Positions 26,709 through 36,061 of a stretch of 64,000 nucleotides of DNA are shown here, one piece after another. Origin of the DNA: Tunturiibacter gelidiferens. Its GTDB lineage: Bacteria; Acidobacteriota; Terriglobia; Terriglobales; Acidobacteriaceae. The position numbers and the translations under genes are program-made. Location: the NCBI RefSeq assembly GCF_013410115.1, contig NZ_JACCCV010000002.1:2108001-2172000 (forward strand), read 5' to 3'. The first letter of the stretch is position 1. Each line of letters begins with the position of its first letter. Below the pieces are notes generated by a model. The model was not told where the DNA came from, searched no databases, and was given only the letters and a program-made list of their open reading frames with translations.

Positions 26709-28334
26709 CGTTCACGTAATCGACGGGCCGGGTGAAACCGTAACTGCCGGAACGCCGCCCACTCAACCAGAGACCGAGAGCAGAGGATCGCTTCATCAGT
26801 GCATGAAGTCTTCGGATCCGAACGGATTCGGTATTTTCTCAATGGAGAGCTTGTCTCCTCGTCGCGCCCTTGGGGGTGGAACGGCTGGTTTATTGTTCCG
26901 CATTGGGTGCTCCCTTTAGCTAAAACCTTGCAACCCACTTAACTGATATCGTGCCTCAACCACTCAAACGGAGATGTTGCCATGATGTACCGGATTTGCT
27001 GAGTGCCACAACAAGCTGATTTAGGAATGAGAACGATAAAGCAACCGAAAGTCCACCGGTCGGCGCGAACCAACTTTTCCAAACGTCCTGTTTCTTAGCA
27101 TTGATATACAAACCCTTCAAAGCCTCACATAAATAGTGCGGTGAGCGGCCGCGTCGTTTCACCCATGTAGTCGAATCTTCGCTACTGGCAACATGAAATT
27201 ATAAGTCTCTAGCGACGGGCAGGGCCTATTACAAAGCAGCGAGTTGCTCTCCGATGGCTCTCGGATTGCCGGCCACAAGGGAAGTAATTCGGTCGCAGAG
27301 GCTCACTTCCGAGTAACCAATCACTCTGCTTCGCTACCTCTTGGCTCCAATGCCAGCATCAGAAAACAAATTTTGCAAGAGATTTGCAAGAACGTTTGGG
27401 CATTCCGGCACTTTTGGCCTTTCCTGAACCTTTTAGAATCTGTAAGTTACAGATTCCATTAGCGGCGCGGGAGACCGATCCCGTCTCTGGCCACCACATT
27501 TCAAAGACTTACGACCCCTCAAAATCCATTCACGTTCCAAAACGTTCCAACCGCGCGGCGGAGTCGGTCAACTCTTTGCGCTTTGGAGGCGTTCCTACCC
27601 CTACGAGAGCTGAACCCCTAAATGCCAAATTCCCTCAACTCAAACCCCGCGTCTGTAGACTCGGACCTCCCCTTCTTCGGGGCTGCTCAAAGCCTCTAGG
27701 CCAAGCCCTTTGGTTTTCGGGTCTTCAAGATCGCGCTCGTGGCCGCCACGACCACCACAGCAGGCACCGTGACCATAACCAACCCCATAGACGGCTCGGC
27801 GCTTTACGGACCCATCGCGGTGACGGCTGGTCTGGCTGTCGGCGCATCCATCCTCAACGACAACATCCAGCAGATGCTTCAATGGAAAGATTTCAAGGTA
27901 ACCGGCGTGACGGCAACAGGGACTCGTCTGTTCGTTTGGTACAGGACATAGATAAAGCCAGACCTGAAAGATCTGCGGGGGCGGTTGATCCCTGATATGT
28001 CTGCGATATGGCAGTAAATACGTTGGGTAATCCAAAGCTCTGCGGATGACGATAGAGGGTCATATGGATCAATCTACAGGGAAGGTTTTTCGAAGCTCCC
28101 CAATTGTGGGATACATTTGCGGCGTAAACCTAGATGTACTCGTGGTTTGCTACTATGAAAAGTAGTCCATACCACGAAAAAGGCATCGAATTCGGTCTGC
28201 TTGGAAAAAATGCAGTCGCGAGTGCGCTAGAAAGCGTCCAAGAGGGAAGTGGACTGACTGGCCCTGAAAGAGTACAAAAGGACAACCCAGTAGGGCAGCA
28301 CAAACGGCACAGCAACGCCGTAATGGAGAAAGTA
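26709..28334. other. Gene-poor stretch
   Basis: About 1.6 kb with no convincing gene apart from one weak small frame near 27.74-27.95 kb. The left end must hold the promoter of the caspase series. A segment near 27470-27500 ends in CCACCA like a tRNA 3' end, but no tRNA folds there and no integrase is nearby. No terminator or repeat stood out. Confidence 0.4.
27739..27951 (+). CDS. Possible small unknown protein
   Basis: 70 codons from a GTG; the same frame is open back to a stop about eight codons earlier. The composition is protein-like (threonine-rich start, then PIDGSALYGPIAVTAGLAVG and QQMLQWKDF), but there is no ribosome-binding site and no recognised relative. Confidence 0.25.
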   Translation: MAATTTTAGTVTITNPIDGSALYGPIAVTAGLAVGASILNDNIQQMLQWKDFKVTGVTATGTRLFVWYRT

Positions 28335-29135
28335 ATGAACATGAATCTCACGCACGCGTTCGCCGGGCGAAGTGAGTCGTTGGCGTTCCTGACGCTATCG
28401 GGTAACGATCTGAACTGCATGCGGCAAACACGGGTTTCGCAAGACGTAACACGCAAGAGTGCGGCGCGTTACACTCCCACGCCGGTCTTGTCCTCACAGG
28501 AGGACAAAGCGCGTATTGCTCTCTGTCAGCTGATCGAAGAACTAGGAAAAAGCGGTAGTGCGGATGAATTCATTGCTCGTCGGGAGCGGTTGTTTCAGCG
28601 CTACGTTGATCTAATGCTCGGGCTGGGTAGGATTGCGCATGCCCTCAACGAAGGCATTGAATTGGTCAAGAAAATCAAAGAGCAGCTTTACGTTGCCGAG
28701 ACTTTTTATGCCAACGCCGCGAAAGAATATTGCCCCCCCCATCTGAAAGATCAGGCTATTTTTTCACTCTGGGAACTCGGGAAAGTCGTAGATCTGGCTG
28801 ATTTCATCAATTCCCGTCCACCTGTCCCCGAAAACAAACGCGAGGAAGATCAACGTTTCTCGGGAGTTTGCACAATTGAGCTTCTTTTTGGGCGTCTCCA
28901 TCTAGATTGCCTCGCGTATGCTATTTCCGCGAAACGGGTTCTACCAGATGACATGCAGGAACTCCTCAACGAAGGCATGCGGCACTTTGTCAACGGGCAT
29001 GTTGCTATTCGATTTGGGGCTCGTCTTCGTCAGGAAATCGTAGACGACTCACCCGTAGAGTTGATTCCTTTGGACGAGGAGGACCGCTTAGATTTCGCCT
29101 ATTCGATGGCTGGTCGGGAAGACGAAGAATATTAA
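28335..29135 (+). CDS. Unknown protein coupled to a MazF-like gene (candidate antitoxin)
   Basis: 266 residues from the ATG at 28335, six bases after GGAG; in-frame ATGs at 28134 and 28323 lack a better site. It is soluble, mostly helical and acidic towards the end (LIPLDEEDRLDFAYS), with a central helical region (CQLIEELGKSGSADEFIARRERLF). No DNA-binding motif is evident. It ends two bases before the start of the MazF-like gene, the order of antitoxin then toxin, but it is far larger than usual MazF antitoxins. Function is therefore inferred only from position. Confidence 0.65.
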   Translation: MNMNLTHAFAGRSESLAFLTLSGNDLNCMRQTRVSQDVTRKSAARYTPTPVLSSQEDKARIALCQLIEELGKSGSADEFIARRERLFQRYVDLMLGLGRIAHALNEGIELVKKIKEQLYVAETFYANAAKEYCPPHLKDQAIFSLWELGKVVDLADFINSRPPVPENKREEDQRFSGVCTIELLFGRLHLDCLAYAISAKRVLPDDMQELLNEGMRHFVNGHVAIRFGARLRQEIVDDSPVELIPLDEEDRLDFAYSMAGREDEEY

Positions 29136-29137
29136 TA

Positions 29138-29545
29138 ATGGCCCCTGCCCGACCAGCCACTCCTCCTGCACTACCTCGCCTACAGCAAGGCTGGGTTTTC
29201 CGTGGAGAATCTCGAGACGCTAGCGGACATGAGCAGAAGTTCTATCGTCCGATGATCGTCGTATCTGCAAACCGTATCAACCATGGCGAACTCATCGTCT
29301 GCGTACCCCTCACATCAGAGAAGAGTAAGCATGCCAACAAGACAATCCCAGCTCACGACATTAGGATACCTGCAGCCCTAATTATTCCGGTTAGTACCGA
29401 GCCACCGATCCCACGAGACTCTATCGCTCTATGCGAACAGGTGACCTGCTGTGACCGTACACGGCTCGTTCAGCATTGGGCGACCCTGACGCCAGATGCT
29501 CTAGAAGCCGTGAAAATTGGCTTACAGAACGTCTTAGGATTTTAG
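29138..29545 (+). CDS. PemK/MazF-family toxin-like protein
   Basis: 135 residues. It has the family order GWVFRGES near the start, YRPMIVVSANRINHGELIVCVPLTSEK, then a PRDSIALCEQVTCCDRTRLV strand and a final ALEAVKIGLQNVL helix. MazF proteins are ribosome-independent mRNA interferases kept inactive by a partner antitoxin. The start follows the upstream stop by two bases with only a weak ribosome-binding site, so translation is probably coupled to the 266-residue partner. Confidence 0.75.
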   Translation: MAPARPATPPALPRLQQGWVFRGESRDASGHEQKFYRPMIVVSANRINHGELIVCVPLTSEKSKHANKTIPAHDIRIPAALIIPVSTEPPIPRDSIALCEQVTCCDRTRLVQHWATLTPDALEAVKIGLQNVLGF

Positions 29546-29687
29546 CTGTTCTATTGTCGGCAGCCGCTCTTCCCAGTCGGCTCCATCGAAGTGAATCCTG
29601 GTCTCCAACCAGTTAGAAAAGCTGCCTCAGAATGCGGGTATTTTTTCATCGCTCGCCTTCCACACTGCTTTCGCTTATTATTCGCCT

Positions 29688-30068
29688 ATGGGCGGTGAGC
29701 GAGGTACGACTGCGTCAAAACGGTTGGCAGGTGAGATTTGCTGCGCTTGCAAGAACTTCTTACCGCCTCCACATACGCGGGGAGAGCGGTACTGTGACAA
29801 GGGCAAGCCACCTCTGAAGCATGTTTATGCTGCCTTTGAGCGAAAGAGAGCGTGGCAAGTCGTCTTCTACGACAGCGCAACCCAACAGCGCCTCCGCACT
29901 GTGACGTTTCAAGATGACGAAAAGTTGGTGGAACTTGCCAAGCGAGGAGGCGCATTGCCAAACCTCGAATCGAAACAGATGATAGAAAACGCGATCAGCA
30001 ACGGGAAGGGCGGGGTGTTTCTCAAGCTTTCACCTGAGCAATTCAACAAACTCTTAGGGAAAATCTGA
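29688..30068 (+). CDS. Unknown small protein with a Cys cluster
   Basis: 126 residues. Near the N-terminus ICCACKNF followed 14 residues later by another Cys could bind a metal; the remainder has an AWQVVFYDSATQQRLRTVTF strand pair and a helical end. No family recognised. It follows the MazF-like gene by 142 bases on the same strand. Confidence 0.5.
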   Translation: MGGERGTTASKRLAGEICCACKNFLPPPHTRGERYCDKGKPPLKHVYAAFERKRAWQVVFYDSATQQRLRTVTFQDDEKLVELAKRGGALPNLESKQMIENAISNGKGGVFLKLSPEQFNKLLGKI

Positions 30069-30293
30069 ACTGTGTCCGCTCGCGTAATGATTTTGAAACG
30101 GCCGCAGGACATGATCATCATCCGCGATGGTTTGCGCAAGGCCGCGAAGTTGACGTTCCAGGGCTCTATACGGCACGCCAGTTGGTAGAGTTGGGCTTCC
30201 GGAAATCTTTCGGAGACTGATTCTCACCTGGGGATGCCGAACCGCAATAATCCACAATCCGCATGTGAGGGACTAAGCAAGACCTGTGCGGAA

Positions 30294-30650
30294 TCAAATA
30301 AATTTGACACCACTCTCCGCAATAATCGTAAAAACGTTGAAGAGATTTGTCAGCCCTAGAAGGTGTCGAATCTGCTTGCTCAGATGCATAAGCTCTAAAC
30401 TGCAACCCGCCGACTTAGCCGATACATACAGGCGCGTAAGCGTTCCTAGACCGAGGCTGTCGGTGTGCTGAAGATCGGCGAGATCCAGTATTATTCGCTT
30501 CTTCGTTGGAATGAATCCATGAACGGTAGTGTAAAGAATGCCTTCGGAACCCGCGACGAGTCGACCGTGACAGATCACAAGGACAACGTCATTCCGATAA
30601 TGCTTAGTCTCGGTTGTGAGCATGGGCGAAGCCGCAGCGGTCTCAGGCAT
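30294..30650 (-). CDS. STAS-domain anti-anti-sigma factor
   Basis: 118 residues from the ATG at 30650, ten bases after AGGAG. The STAS fold is evident with DLADLQHTDSLGLGTL, S65 being the residue phosphorylated in SpoIIAA/RsbV proteins. It would bind an anti-sigma kinase when dephosphorylated. A SpoIIE-type phosphatase gene lies about 0.9 kb to the right on the same strand and may act on it; the kinase is not in this window. Confidence 0.85.
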   Translation of the reverse strand: MPETAAASPMLTTETKHYRNDVVLVICHGRLVAGSEGILYTTVHGFIPTKKRIILDLADLQHTDSLGLGTLTRLYVSAKSAGCSLELMHLSKQIRHLLGLTNLFNVFTIIAESGVKFI

Positions 30651-30739
30651 TTTGGACAATCTCCTGGCGTGACACGGGCCGTGTCGAACCTAGAGATTAT
30701 CGCATGTGCCAGTACAGTAAATTGAAATAGTGAGGTCGA

Positions 30740-30964
30740 ATGGCAGCGAAGATCAAATTTACGAAGCAATACAAGCCAATGGGATTTGGTGACAGAGACG
30801 ACCGTGGCTCGGTCGAGGCGCATGTGAGGGCAAAGGAGCACGCGAAAGAGATGCGTCAGTTGAAAACACGCATGAAGGAACTGGAGGCCGAAGACGCTCG
30901 GATGCGCGGAGGCATCTTAACCAGAGTGATGCGTTTCTTCTCCTCAAAGCATGGGACACGGTGA
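30740..30964 (+). CDS. Small basic coiled-coil protein, unknown
   Basis: 74 residues, highly charged, with a predicted helix or coiled coil (EHAKEMRQLKTRMKELEAEDARM) and a basic C-terminus. Its stop overlaps the start of the next small gene (TGATG), indicating a small co-translated group. No family recognised. Confidence 0.5.
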   Translation: MAAKIKFTKQYKPMGFGDRDDRGSVEAHVRAKEHAKEMRQLKTRMKELEAEDARMRGGILTRVMRFFSSKHGTR

Positions 30965-31179
30965 TGGACCACAACAAACTCTTAGCTCTATGGAATACTG
31001 ACGACTACCCGGCATGTCCTGAAGGCATGATGCTCGCTCAGGCATATCTCATCAGCTGCGGCGAAGGAGTTAATCGTTTAGGCACTGAGGAACCCTTAGA
31101 CCGCATGAACGACATCCAAGTTTGCTACATGGCCCTGGTCGAGCACGGTGAAGGCTGTGATTTCTGCAACGAGGTCTAA
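30964..31179 (+). CDS. Small Cys-containing protein, unknown
   Basis: 71 residues starting at the ATG that overlaps the previous stop by one base. It contains DYPACPEGMMLAQAYLISCGEG and ends in GCDFCNEV, a CxxC near the C-terminus. No family recognised. The next frame starts two bases after its stop. Confidence 0.5.
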   Translation: MDHNKLLALWNTDDYPACPEGMMLAQAYLISCGEGVNRLGTEEPLDRMNDIQVCYMALVEHGEGCDFCNEV

Positions 31180-31181
31180 CG

Positions 31182-31691
31182 ATGACAATTCCACTAGATG
31201 ATAGCCAAGATCCAATGCCACCGGTCACTGTGGCGGTAAGCGATCCAATTGTGACCGGCGTCCATCCAGTGCCAGATGAGAGCGACAAAGATCAAAGCCT
31301 CGAAGGGTACAGTGAAGGGGGGCTTAGCGGAGAAGCCACCATCGATACGAACCTTTCATGTTGCATAAGCACACAGATGAAGAAGTCGCCGACTATAACA
31401 AGGGCATCGAGTGTGGGCAGAGCGGTGGGCAGAATGACGACACTTAGAGTCAGGCGTGGCAGCGTGGCTGGGCCGAGGCTCAGGAATAGCCGAACACAAA
31501 TCTATGGGTGTAAATTCTGTATTCCTGCTCTGTGCCCTATGTCGCTACGACGGTGGTTGCGGCACCGATTTGTCCCTCAAGCTCGGGCTGTCTCTGGATC
31601 CTTAGAACGAGAATGTCATCCTCTTGGCCAAATTCTTGCGCGGCTGATGCCAAATCTGCTGCCGATATTGGCCGTTGCAACATCTGCCTAA
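31182..31691 (+). CDS. Doubtful frame; only its first ~60 codons look real
   Basis: The ATG has a GAGG ribosome-binding site seven bases upstream and follows the previous stop by two bases. The first part (Pro/Asp-rich, VTVAVSDPIVTGVHPVPDE) is protein-like. Beyond about codon 65 the frame runs over an RMF-like small gene in another frame and then antisense to the phosphatase gene, so that part is probably not a real product; a frameshift or read-through is likely. Confidence 0.3.
   Translation: MTIPLDDSQDPMPPVTVAVSDPIVTGVHPVPDESDKDQSLEGYSEGGLSGEATIDTNLSCCISTQMKKSPTITRASSVGRAVGRMTTLRVRRGSVAGPRLRNSRTQIYGCKFCIPALCPMSLRRWLRHRFVPQARAVSGSLERECHPLGQILARLMPNLLPILAVATSA
31358..31489 (+). pseudogene. 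Small RMF-like protein with an in-frame amber codon
   Basis: A frame of 44 codons (to the TAG at 31487) interrupted by a TAG at 31445-31447. Before it: EEVADYNKGIECGQSGGQND; after it: SQAWQRGWAEAQE. The Y-x-x-G-x-x-x-G ... W-x-x-GW-A pattern is that of ribosome-modulation-factor-like short proteins. A CAG to TAG change would explain the stop. Too short for certainty. Confidence 0.45.
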
Positions 31692-33612
31692 TGCGCTCAA
31701 ATCCAAACAACTGCTTCTGTTGATCCTGTGCCTCCGCGACTCCGTCGGACATCAACATCAACGTGTCTCCCTGCGCAAGCGTGAAGTGCGAAACGAAGAA
31801 CTCCGCGCCTGGCACAACGCCAATCGGCAGAGACCCCCCCATTTCGATCTCGTTGCCATTCAGATACGGTGGCAGGTGTCCAGCATTTGCCAGAGTTAGC
31901 CGTCCATCTGTGCGGATCTGGAGGATAAGGCATGTCGCACTGGCTCGACCGCGACCACATAGCCGATCATTCAAGTTGTTCATCAACTCCAAAGGATCGG
32001 AGTCGTATTCGACCGCTGTTCTTATGGCACCTACGATTAGCGCAACAAGCATTCCAGCTTGCAAACCCTTTCCTGTAACGTCACCGACCACGATCAGTAC
32101 GCTGCCATCATCCTGCACAGGGAGGATCTGGAAGAAGTCCCCACCAACTTCGCGCGCCGGACGATACTCGCTCTCGATCGCAAGACCTGGCGTCTGCGGG
32201 AGTTGCTCTGGAATCAGCACATGCTGAATTTGACGGGCCTGTTCGATCTCCGCCTTCCACTGCTCGCGTATTCGTTGAGTATGCAGGAATCGACGCACCA
32301 GCATAACCGTGATCAGAAAGAGAGAAAAGATCATGGAGATGGTTCCCAACTGAACGTCAAATCCGAGAATGTTATATGCAGTCGGTAGGTGAAGCAGAAG
32401 GCGGAGTTGCAGTTGAAAAAGAGCGACGGCCACCAGAACGACTGCGGAGAATGCCAGCCAACGCTCGGTCTTCTGCTGGCGAATGCCTCGAAAAGTAATC
32501 GCGCAAAGAAGCGCTGCAAAACTAAGCCTTAGTCCCAGCAAAATAGGTGTCAGGTAGACGGACGCATGGACTGGAACGTGCTGTCCGTAGATAGGCGCAC
32601 GCATCATCGCCGTGCCGACCATCGTCAGAGCGACCAAAGCCCATACATTGCGATGAACCCAGCGCATTCGGCTGATTCGGAACCAATAGCCCCAAAAGAT
32701 AAGCCACAGTCCGATCCGGATCGGACCAATGATGACATCCTCCAAGACTATTCCAGGGGTCAGGCTGATCCACGGCACGAAACTGACGGCAAGGATGATG
32801 CCAATGGCGATTACCGAGACAGCGCAGACGACACTTAGCCACAAATAGGCAGGCTCTGTTCGATCCATCCAAAAGAGGAAGACCGAAACTATGCAAACGA
32901 GCATAAGTGGAATTATCTCGACGACGCCACTGAAAATCAGGTTTACAGTCTCGGCCTGATCCTCCCTGACCAGAGCGTAAATAACTCCCTTCCGACCGAG
33001 AACAGGCGGTTCGTGCAAACCGCCAGCGTCTGAAGTTAAGAATGGTGTCGCATTATCCATCCAACTTCGGACAGCAATCGTCATGAGCCCATTGCTGAGT
33101 TCGGGGGGCAATTGAAAAGCTTCTGGTAAGGTGCTGTATGTGATGACCCTGTGTTTACGAAACTTGCCGAACTCCCCAATGAATTGACCATTGACATAGA
33201 CCTGATATGCATCGTCCACTTCATTCGGCATCTTAATCGCCAATCTGCCATGTGAATTGTGTACGTTGAGCCGCAGCCTGTACCAAGCAAATCCCGATTT
33301 GTGATTTGGATAGCCTTGGGCTGTCCAGCCGGGGATATATTCGCTGGTGCCTAGCTCGGCTTCTGCTGAATCCCTCTTTGGCGTTAGGTCGATGGTTCCC
33401 CAGGCCGAATCGTCGAAGTCCTGATTGGCCCATGCCATGTTGTCCCCCACGTGAAACTTCCAGGGGCCAGACAGAGCGACGGTTGAATTTCCTAAAGTGG
33501 GTTCCATCTGGACCATGCCTGTATGACTCGCCGAGCCGACAGTCTGTCCATGCATTTCTATCGCGAGACTAAATAAGACCAACAGCGCAATCGAAGTACC
33601 CATATAGCGCAT
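31537..33612 (-). CDS. Membrane-bound SpoIIE/RsbU-type PP2C phosphatase
   Basis: 691 residues, start chosen from AGAGG seven bases upstream. A signal peptide is followed by a jelly-roll-like extracellular domain (about 30-220, with WKFHVGDNMAWANQDFDDSAW), seven-helix membrane region (about 225-440), a coiled linker and the PP2C/SpoIIE domain from ARQIQHVLIPEQLP to the end, with EVGGDFF and GDVTGKGLQA as metal-binding motifs and LMSDGVAEAQD. This layout resembles 7TMR-DISM receptors. It should dephosphorylate a STAS protein; the STAS gene 0.9 kb away is the obvious candidate. Confidence 0.88.
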   Translation of the reverse strand: MRYMGTSIALLVLFSLAIEMHGQTVGSASHTGMVQMEPTLGNSTVALSGPWKFHVGDNMAWANQDFDDSAWGTIDLTPKRDSAEAELGTSEYIPGWTAQGYPNHKSGFAWYRLRLNVHNSHGRLAIKMPNEVDDAYQVYVNGQFIGEFGKFRKHRVITYSTLPEAFQLPPELSNGLMTIAVRSWMDNATPFLTSDAGGLHEPPVLGRKGVIYALVREDQAETVNLIFSGVVEIIPLMLVCIVSVFLFWMDRTEPAYLWLSVVCAVSVIAIGIILAVSFVPWISLTPGIVLEDVIIGPIRIGLWLIFWGYWFRISRMRWVHRNVWALVALTMVGTAMMRAPIYGQHVPVHASVYLTPILLGLRLSFAALLCAITFRGIRQQKTERWLAFSAVVLVAVALFQLQLRLLLHLPTAYNILGFDVQLGTISMIFSLFLITVMLVRRFLHTQRIREQWKAEIEQARQIQHVLIPEQLPQTPGLAIESEYRPAREVGGDFFQILPVQDDGSVLIVVGDVTGKGLQAGMLVALIVGAIRTAVEYDSDPLELMNNLNDRLCGRGRASATCLILQIRTDGRLTLANAGHLPPYLNGNEIEMGGSLPIGVVPGAEFFVSHFTLAQGDTLMLMSDGVAEAQDQQKQLFGFERIRQMLQRPISAADLASAAQEFGQEDDILVLRIQRQPELEGQIGAATTVVAT

Positions 33613-33681
33613 AGGTGCGCCTCTCAGGATGGATCTTTTCGGAAATCATACCGCCGTCCGTTCTGCTACGCTGGCTTCAAT

Positions 33682-34152
33682 ATGGCGAAACCACGTAAAA
33701 AGGCTGAACATCGAACCCTTCCGCTCGGACCGCCTCATCCACCTACACCACCGCCGATGCCACAGATCGGGGACCGGGTGATACCTGAGCGATCTGATTC
33801 GGAGTGGGAGATTATGAGCGTCAGCTCTAACGGTCGATATGTGGATCTCGAACTCCCAGGCACATACCTGACCCGATTCCATCAGGACGTCAGCACCCTG
33901 AAGTTCACAGACCGCATTGCACCCAAGTCTCCAGAGCCTGTCCGTGATCACGCAGCCATCTCAGAGCGGATTGCAGTGATCCAGCGTGAAAACCTTCAGC
34001 GACTCGACGATGATATTGCGATCTTGGCGAAATATCTGAAGACAGAGGGCGCACCCAAGGAAGCTACAGACGCACTAGACACGCTCAGTAACGAGCAACA
34101 CGCAAGCTGGCAAGCCACGGTCGAGCGCATTAAGGACTTGCTGGAAGACTAG
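33682..34152 (+). CDS. Unknown soluble protein upstream of ku
   Basis: 156 residues. A basic, Pro-rich N-terminus precedes a small beta segment (PQIGDRVIPERSDSEWEIMSVSSNG) that could be an SH3-like or KOW-like barrel, then two helices (ISERIAVIQRENLQRLDDDIAILAKYL). No family recognised. It ends 49 bases before ku on the same strand, so it may share its transcript. Confidence 0.55.
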   Translation: MAKPRKKAEHRTLPLGPPHPPTPPPMPQIGDRVIPERSDSEWEIMSVSSNGRYVDLELPGTYLTRFHQDVSTLKFTDRIAPKSPEPVRDHAAISERIAVIQRENLQRLDDDIAILAKYLKTEGAPKEATDALDTLSNEQHASWQATVERIKDLLED

Positions 34153-34201
34153 AGGGGAACTCGCCGCATCATACTCTCACAGGACTTAGCCAGGAGCTGT
34201 G

Positions 34202-35038
34202 ATGCCAACTCGTCCCACGTGGTCTGGATCAATCCAGATTTCTCTCGTTTCCATCTCGGTCAATATCTTTCCCGCTACCAACCCTGGACGACAGGTCGAA
34301 TTCCATCAGATTGATCGCAAGACGCATAGGCGCGTACACCATCAGAACGTTGATGAGAGCGGCGAGGTTGAGAAGGCCGATATCGTCAAGGGGTTCGAAT
34401 ACGCCAAAGATAAATACATAGAGGTCGCCCCAGACGAACTGAAAGCGCTTCGCATACCCACCGCGACAACGATGCAAATCAAACAGTTTGTCAAAGCTGA
34501 CGAAATCTCTTCTGCGCTATATGATCGACCCTATTTCGTCGCGCCTAAAGATGAAGTTCAAGCGAAGGCGCTGAGCATCATGCGCAAAGCCCTCGCTCAG
34601 ACCGATACCCTGGGCATCGGAGAAATTGCATTCAGTGGCCGCGAACATTTAGTCGCCATTGGTGCGCCGCTTGATCCAAAGCAAAAGGGACTGATGCTTT
34701 ACATGCTTCGCTACGAAGATGAATTGCGCGATCCAAAATCATCCCTTTCGGAAGTGAAAGAAACATCCGTAGATTCTGATGAGCTTGCTTTGGCAAAACA
34801 GCTAATCGATAAGAGTACGTCGAAATTCGACTTGTCCGCGTATCAAAATGACTACGAGGCTGCCGTGAAGAAGTTAGTAGATGCAAAGCGGAAAGGCAAG
34901 CCACTCACTGAACCAGAACCCGAGCCGGCGAAAACCAAGATTGTTAGCATAATGGACGCACTTCGAAGCAGTTTGTCCGAAAGCAAGCCCAAGAAGACAG
35001 CCTCGAAGACAACAACACGTCGGAAGACGGCTGCTTAG
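34202..35038 (+). CDS. ku: Ku, DNA end-binding protein for non-homologous end joining
   Basis: 278 residues from the ATG at 34202; a GTG just before it is less likely. The bacterial Ku core is clear: WSGSIQISLVSISVN at the start, VKGFEYAKDKYIEV, YFVAPKDEVQAKAL, GIGEIAFSGREHLVAI and MLYMLRYEDELR. The C-terminus is Lys-rich. Bacterial Ku binds DNA ends as a homodimer and recruits LigD; no ligD is in this window. The SRAP gene follows after 14 bases. The last 62 codons of another ku survive at 41353-41538. Confidence 0.95.
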   Translation: MPTRPTWSGSIQISLVSISVNIFPATNPGRQVEFHQIDRKTHRRVHHQNVDESGEVEKADIVKGFEYAKDKYIEVAPDELKALRIPTATTMQIKQFVKADEISSALYDRPYFVAPKDEVQAKALSIMRKALAQTDTLGIGEIAFSGREHLVAIGAPLDPKQKGLMLYMLRYEDELRDPKSSLSEVKETSVDSDELALAKQLIDKSTSKFDLSAYQNDYEAAVKKLVDAKRKGKPLTEPEPEPAKTKIVSIMDALRSSLSESKPKKTASKTTTRRKTAA

Positions 35039-35052
35039 TATCGGAGAGAGTG

Positions 35053-35835
35053 ATGTGCGGTCGTTACTACAGACGCTCTGACAAACAGCGCATAGCCGAA
35101 GCATTCAAGGTGGGTAAGCTCCCTCCTGGTTTTGAACTCCCGCCGGACTATAACATTGCCCCATCAACGTTTCAGCCTGTCATCCGAACAGATCGGGAGA
35201 GCGGCGAGAGAGAACTGATCATGATGCGGTGGGGACTGGTGCCTGCGAAGATGGCCGATCCCGACGAATTCAAGATCTTCTCGACCACGAATGCGCGCGC
35301 GGAATCGATATTGGACAAGCCGATCTGGAGAGGCCCTTTCACTCACACTCGCTGTCTCATCCCGCTGGATGGGTTTTACGAATGGCTACAGCGTCCGAGC
35401 CTCCCTCAGCCGTCCCCTATTGAACCGGGAGAGCATGGACTGTTCGGGGACATCCAGGCGAAGCCGAAGCAGTCGTCTAAGCCAAAGGCAGGGTCCAGAC
35501 CTGTTTATAAGTTCGAGATGCCCGACGGCGCACCGTACGCCTTGGCGGGATTATTTTCGGAGTGGCGACCCAGAAAAGGAAGCTCGCACCCACCGCTCGA
35601 TACTTTTTCCATCGTAACAACCGGAGCCAACGAGATTACAGATCCCATCCACGACCGTATGCCTGTCATCCTGCACCCACGCGACTATGACCGTTGGCTC
35701 AACGACTACCATGAGTCGCGGCCTCCAATAGATCTCCTGCGTCCTTACGAGTCGGATGGCATGAGGATGACGCCAGCAAATCGGCTCGTTGGGAACGTAA
35801 GGAGCAACGGTCCAGAGATGCTAAACAGTGCATGA
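35053..35835 (+). CDS. SRAP (YedK/HMCES-type) protein, copy 1
   Basis: 260 residues from the ATG at 35053, so that Cys2 becomes the N-terminal nucleophile after Met removal. Conserved elements: MCGRYYRRSDKQ, DYNIAPS, WGLVPA, NARAES, CLIPLDGFYEW and IHDRMPVIL (catalytic His). SRAP proteins cross-link to abasic sites in single-stranded DNA and protect them. It lies 14 bases after ku. An insert of about 45 residues (QPSPIEPGEHGLFGDIQAKPKQ region) separates the core halves compared with the other two copies. Confidence 0.92.
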   Translation: MCGRYYRRSDKQRIAEAFKVGKLPPGFELPPDYNIAPSTFQPVIRTDRESGERELIMMRWGLVPAKMADPDEFKIFSTTNARAESILDKPIWRGPFTHTRCLIPLDGFYEWLQRPSLPQPSPIEPGEHGLFGDIQAKPKQSSKPKAGSRPVYKFEMPDGAPYALAGLFSEWRPRKGSSHPPLDTFSIVTTGANEITDPIHDRMPVILHPRDYDRWLNDYHESRPPIDLLRPYESDGMRMTPANRLVGNVRSNGPEMLNSA

Positions 35836-36061
35836 AATCTAACGTAATCCAGAAATTATCCCACTGTCATCGTGTTGTTATCATCGATCACGGCCAGCTA
35901 TTAACTTCCTGCAAGTTACCGAAAACCCCCGTTTTGCGGGAACAACTAAGCAAGTGCGTATCATCCAGCCACATCTGAAACAAACGAAGTCTCTGGTGTC
36001 GCTGCTCGACCCAACACGATAATGCAGAGAAGCAAACTTAGGCCCGGGCTATTTCACCGGA

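Noticed and set aside
27460..27520. Segment ending in CCACCA, suggestive of a tRNA 3' end or attachment site
   Set aside because: No T-loop consensus or cloverleaf could be drawn, and no integrase or second copy of the segment was seen.
30087..30200. Short plus-strand frame starting at an ATG near 30087
   Set aside because: 33 codons without a good ribosome-binding site or recognisable features.
31560..31691. C-terminal part of the plus-strand frame starting at 31182
   Set aside because: It runs antisense to the end of the SpoIIE phosphatase gene and has no protein-like features there.
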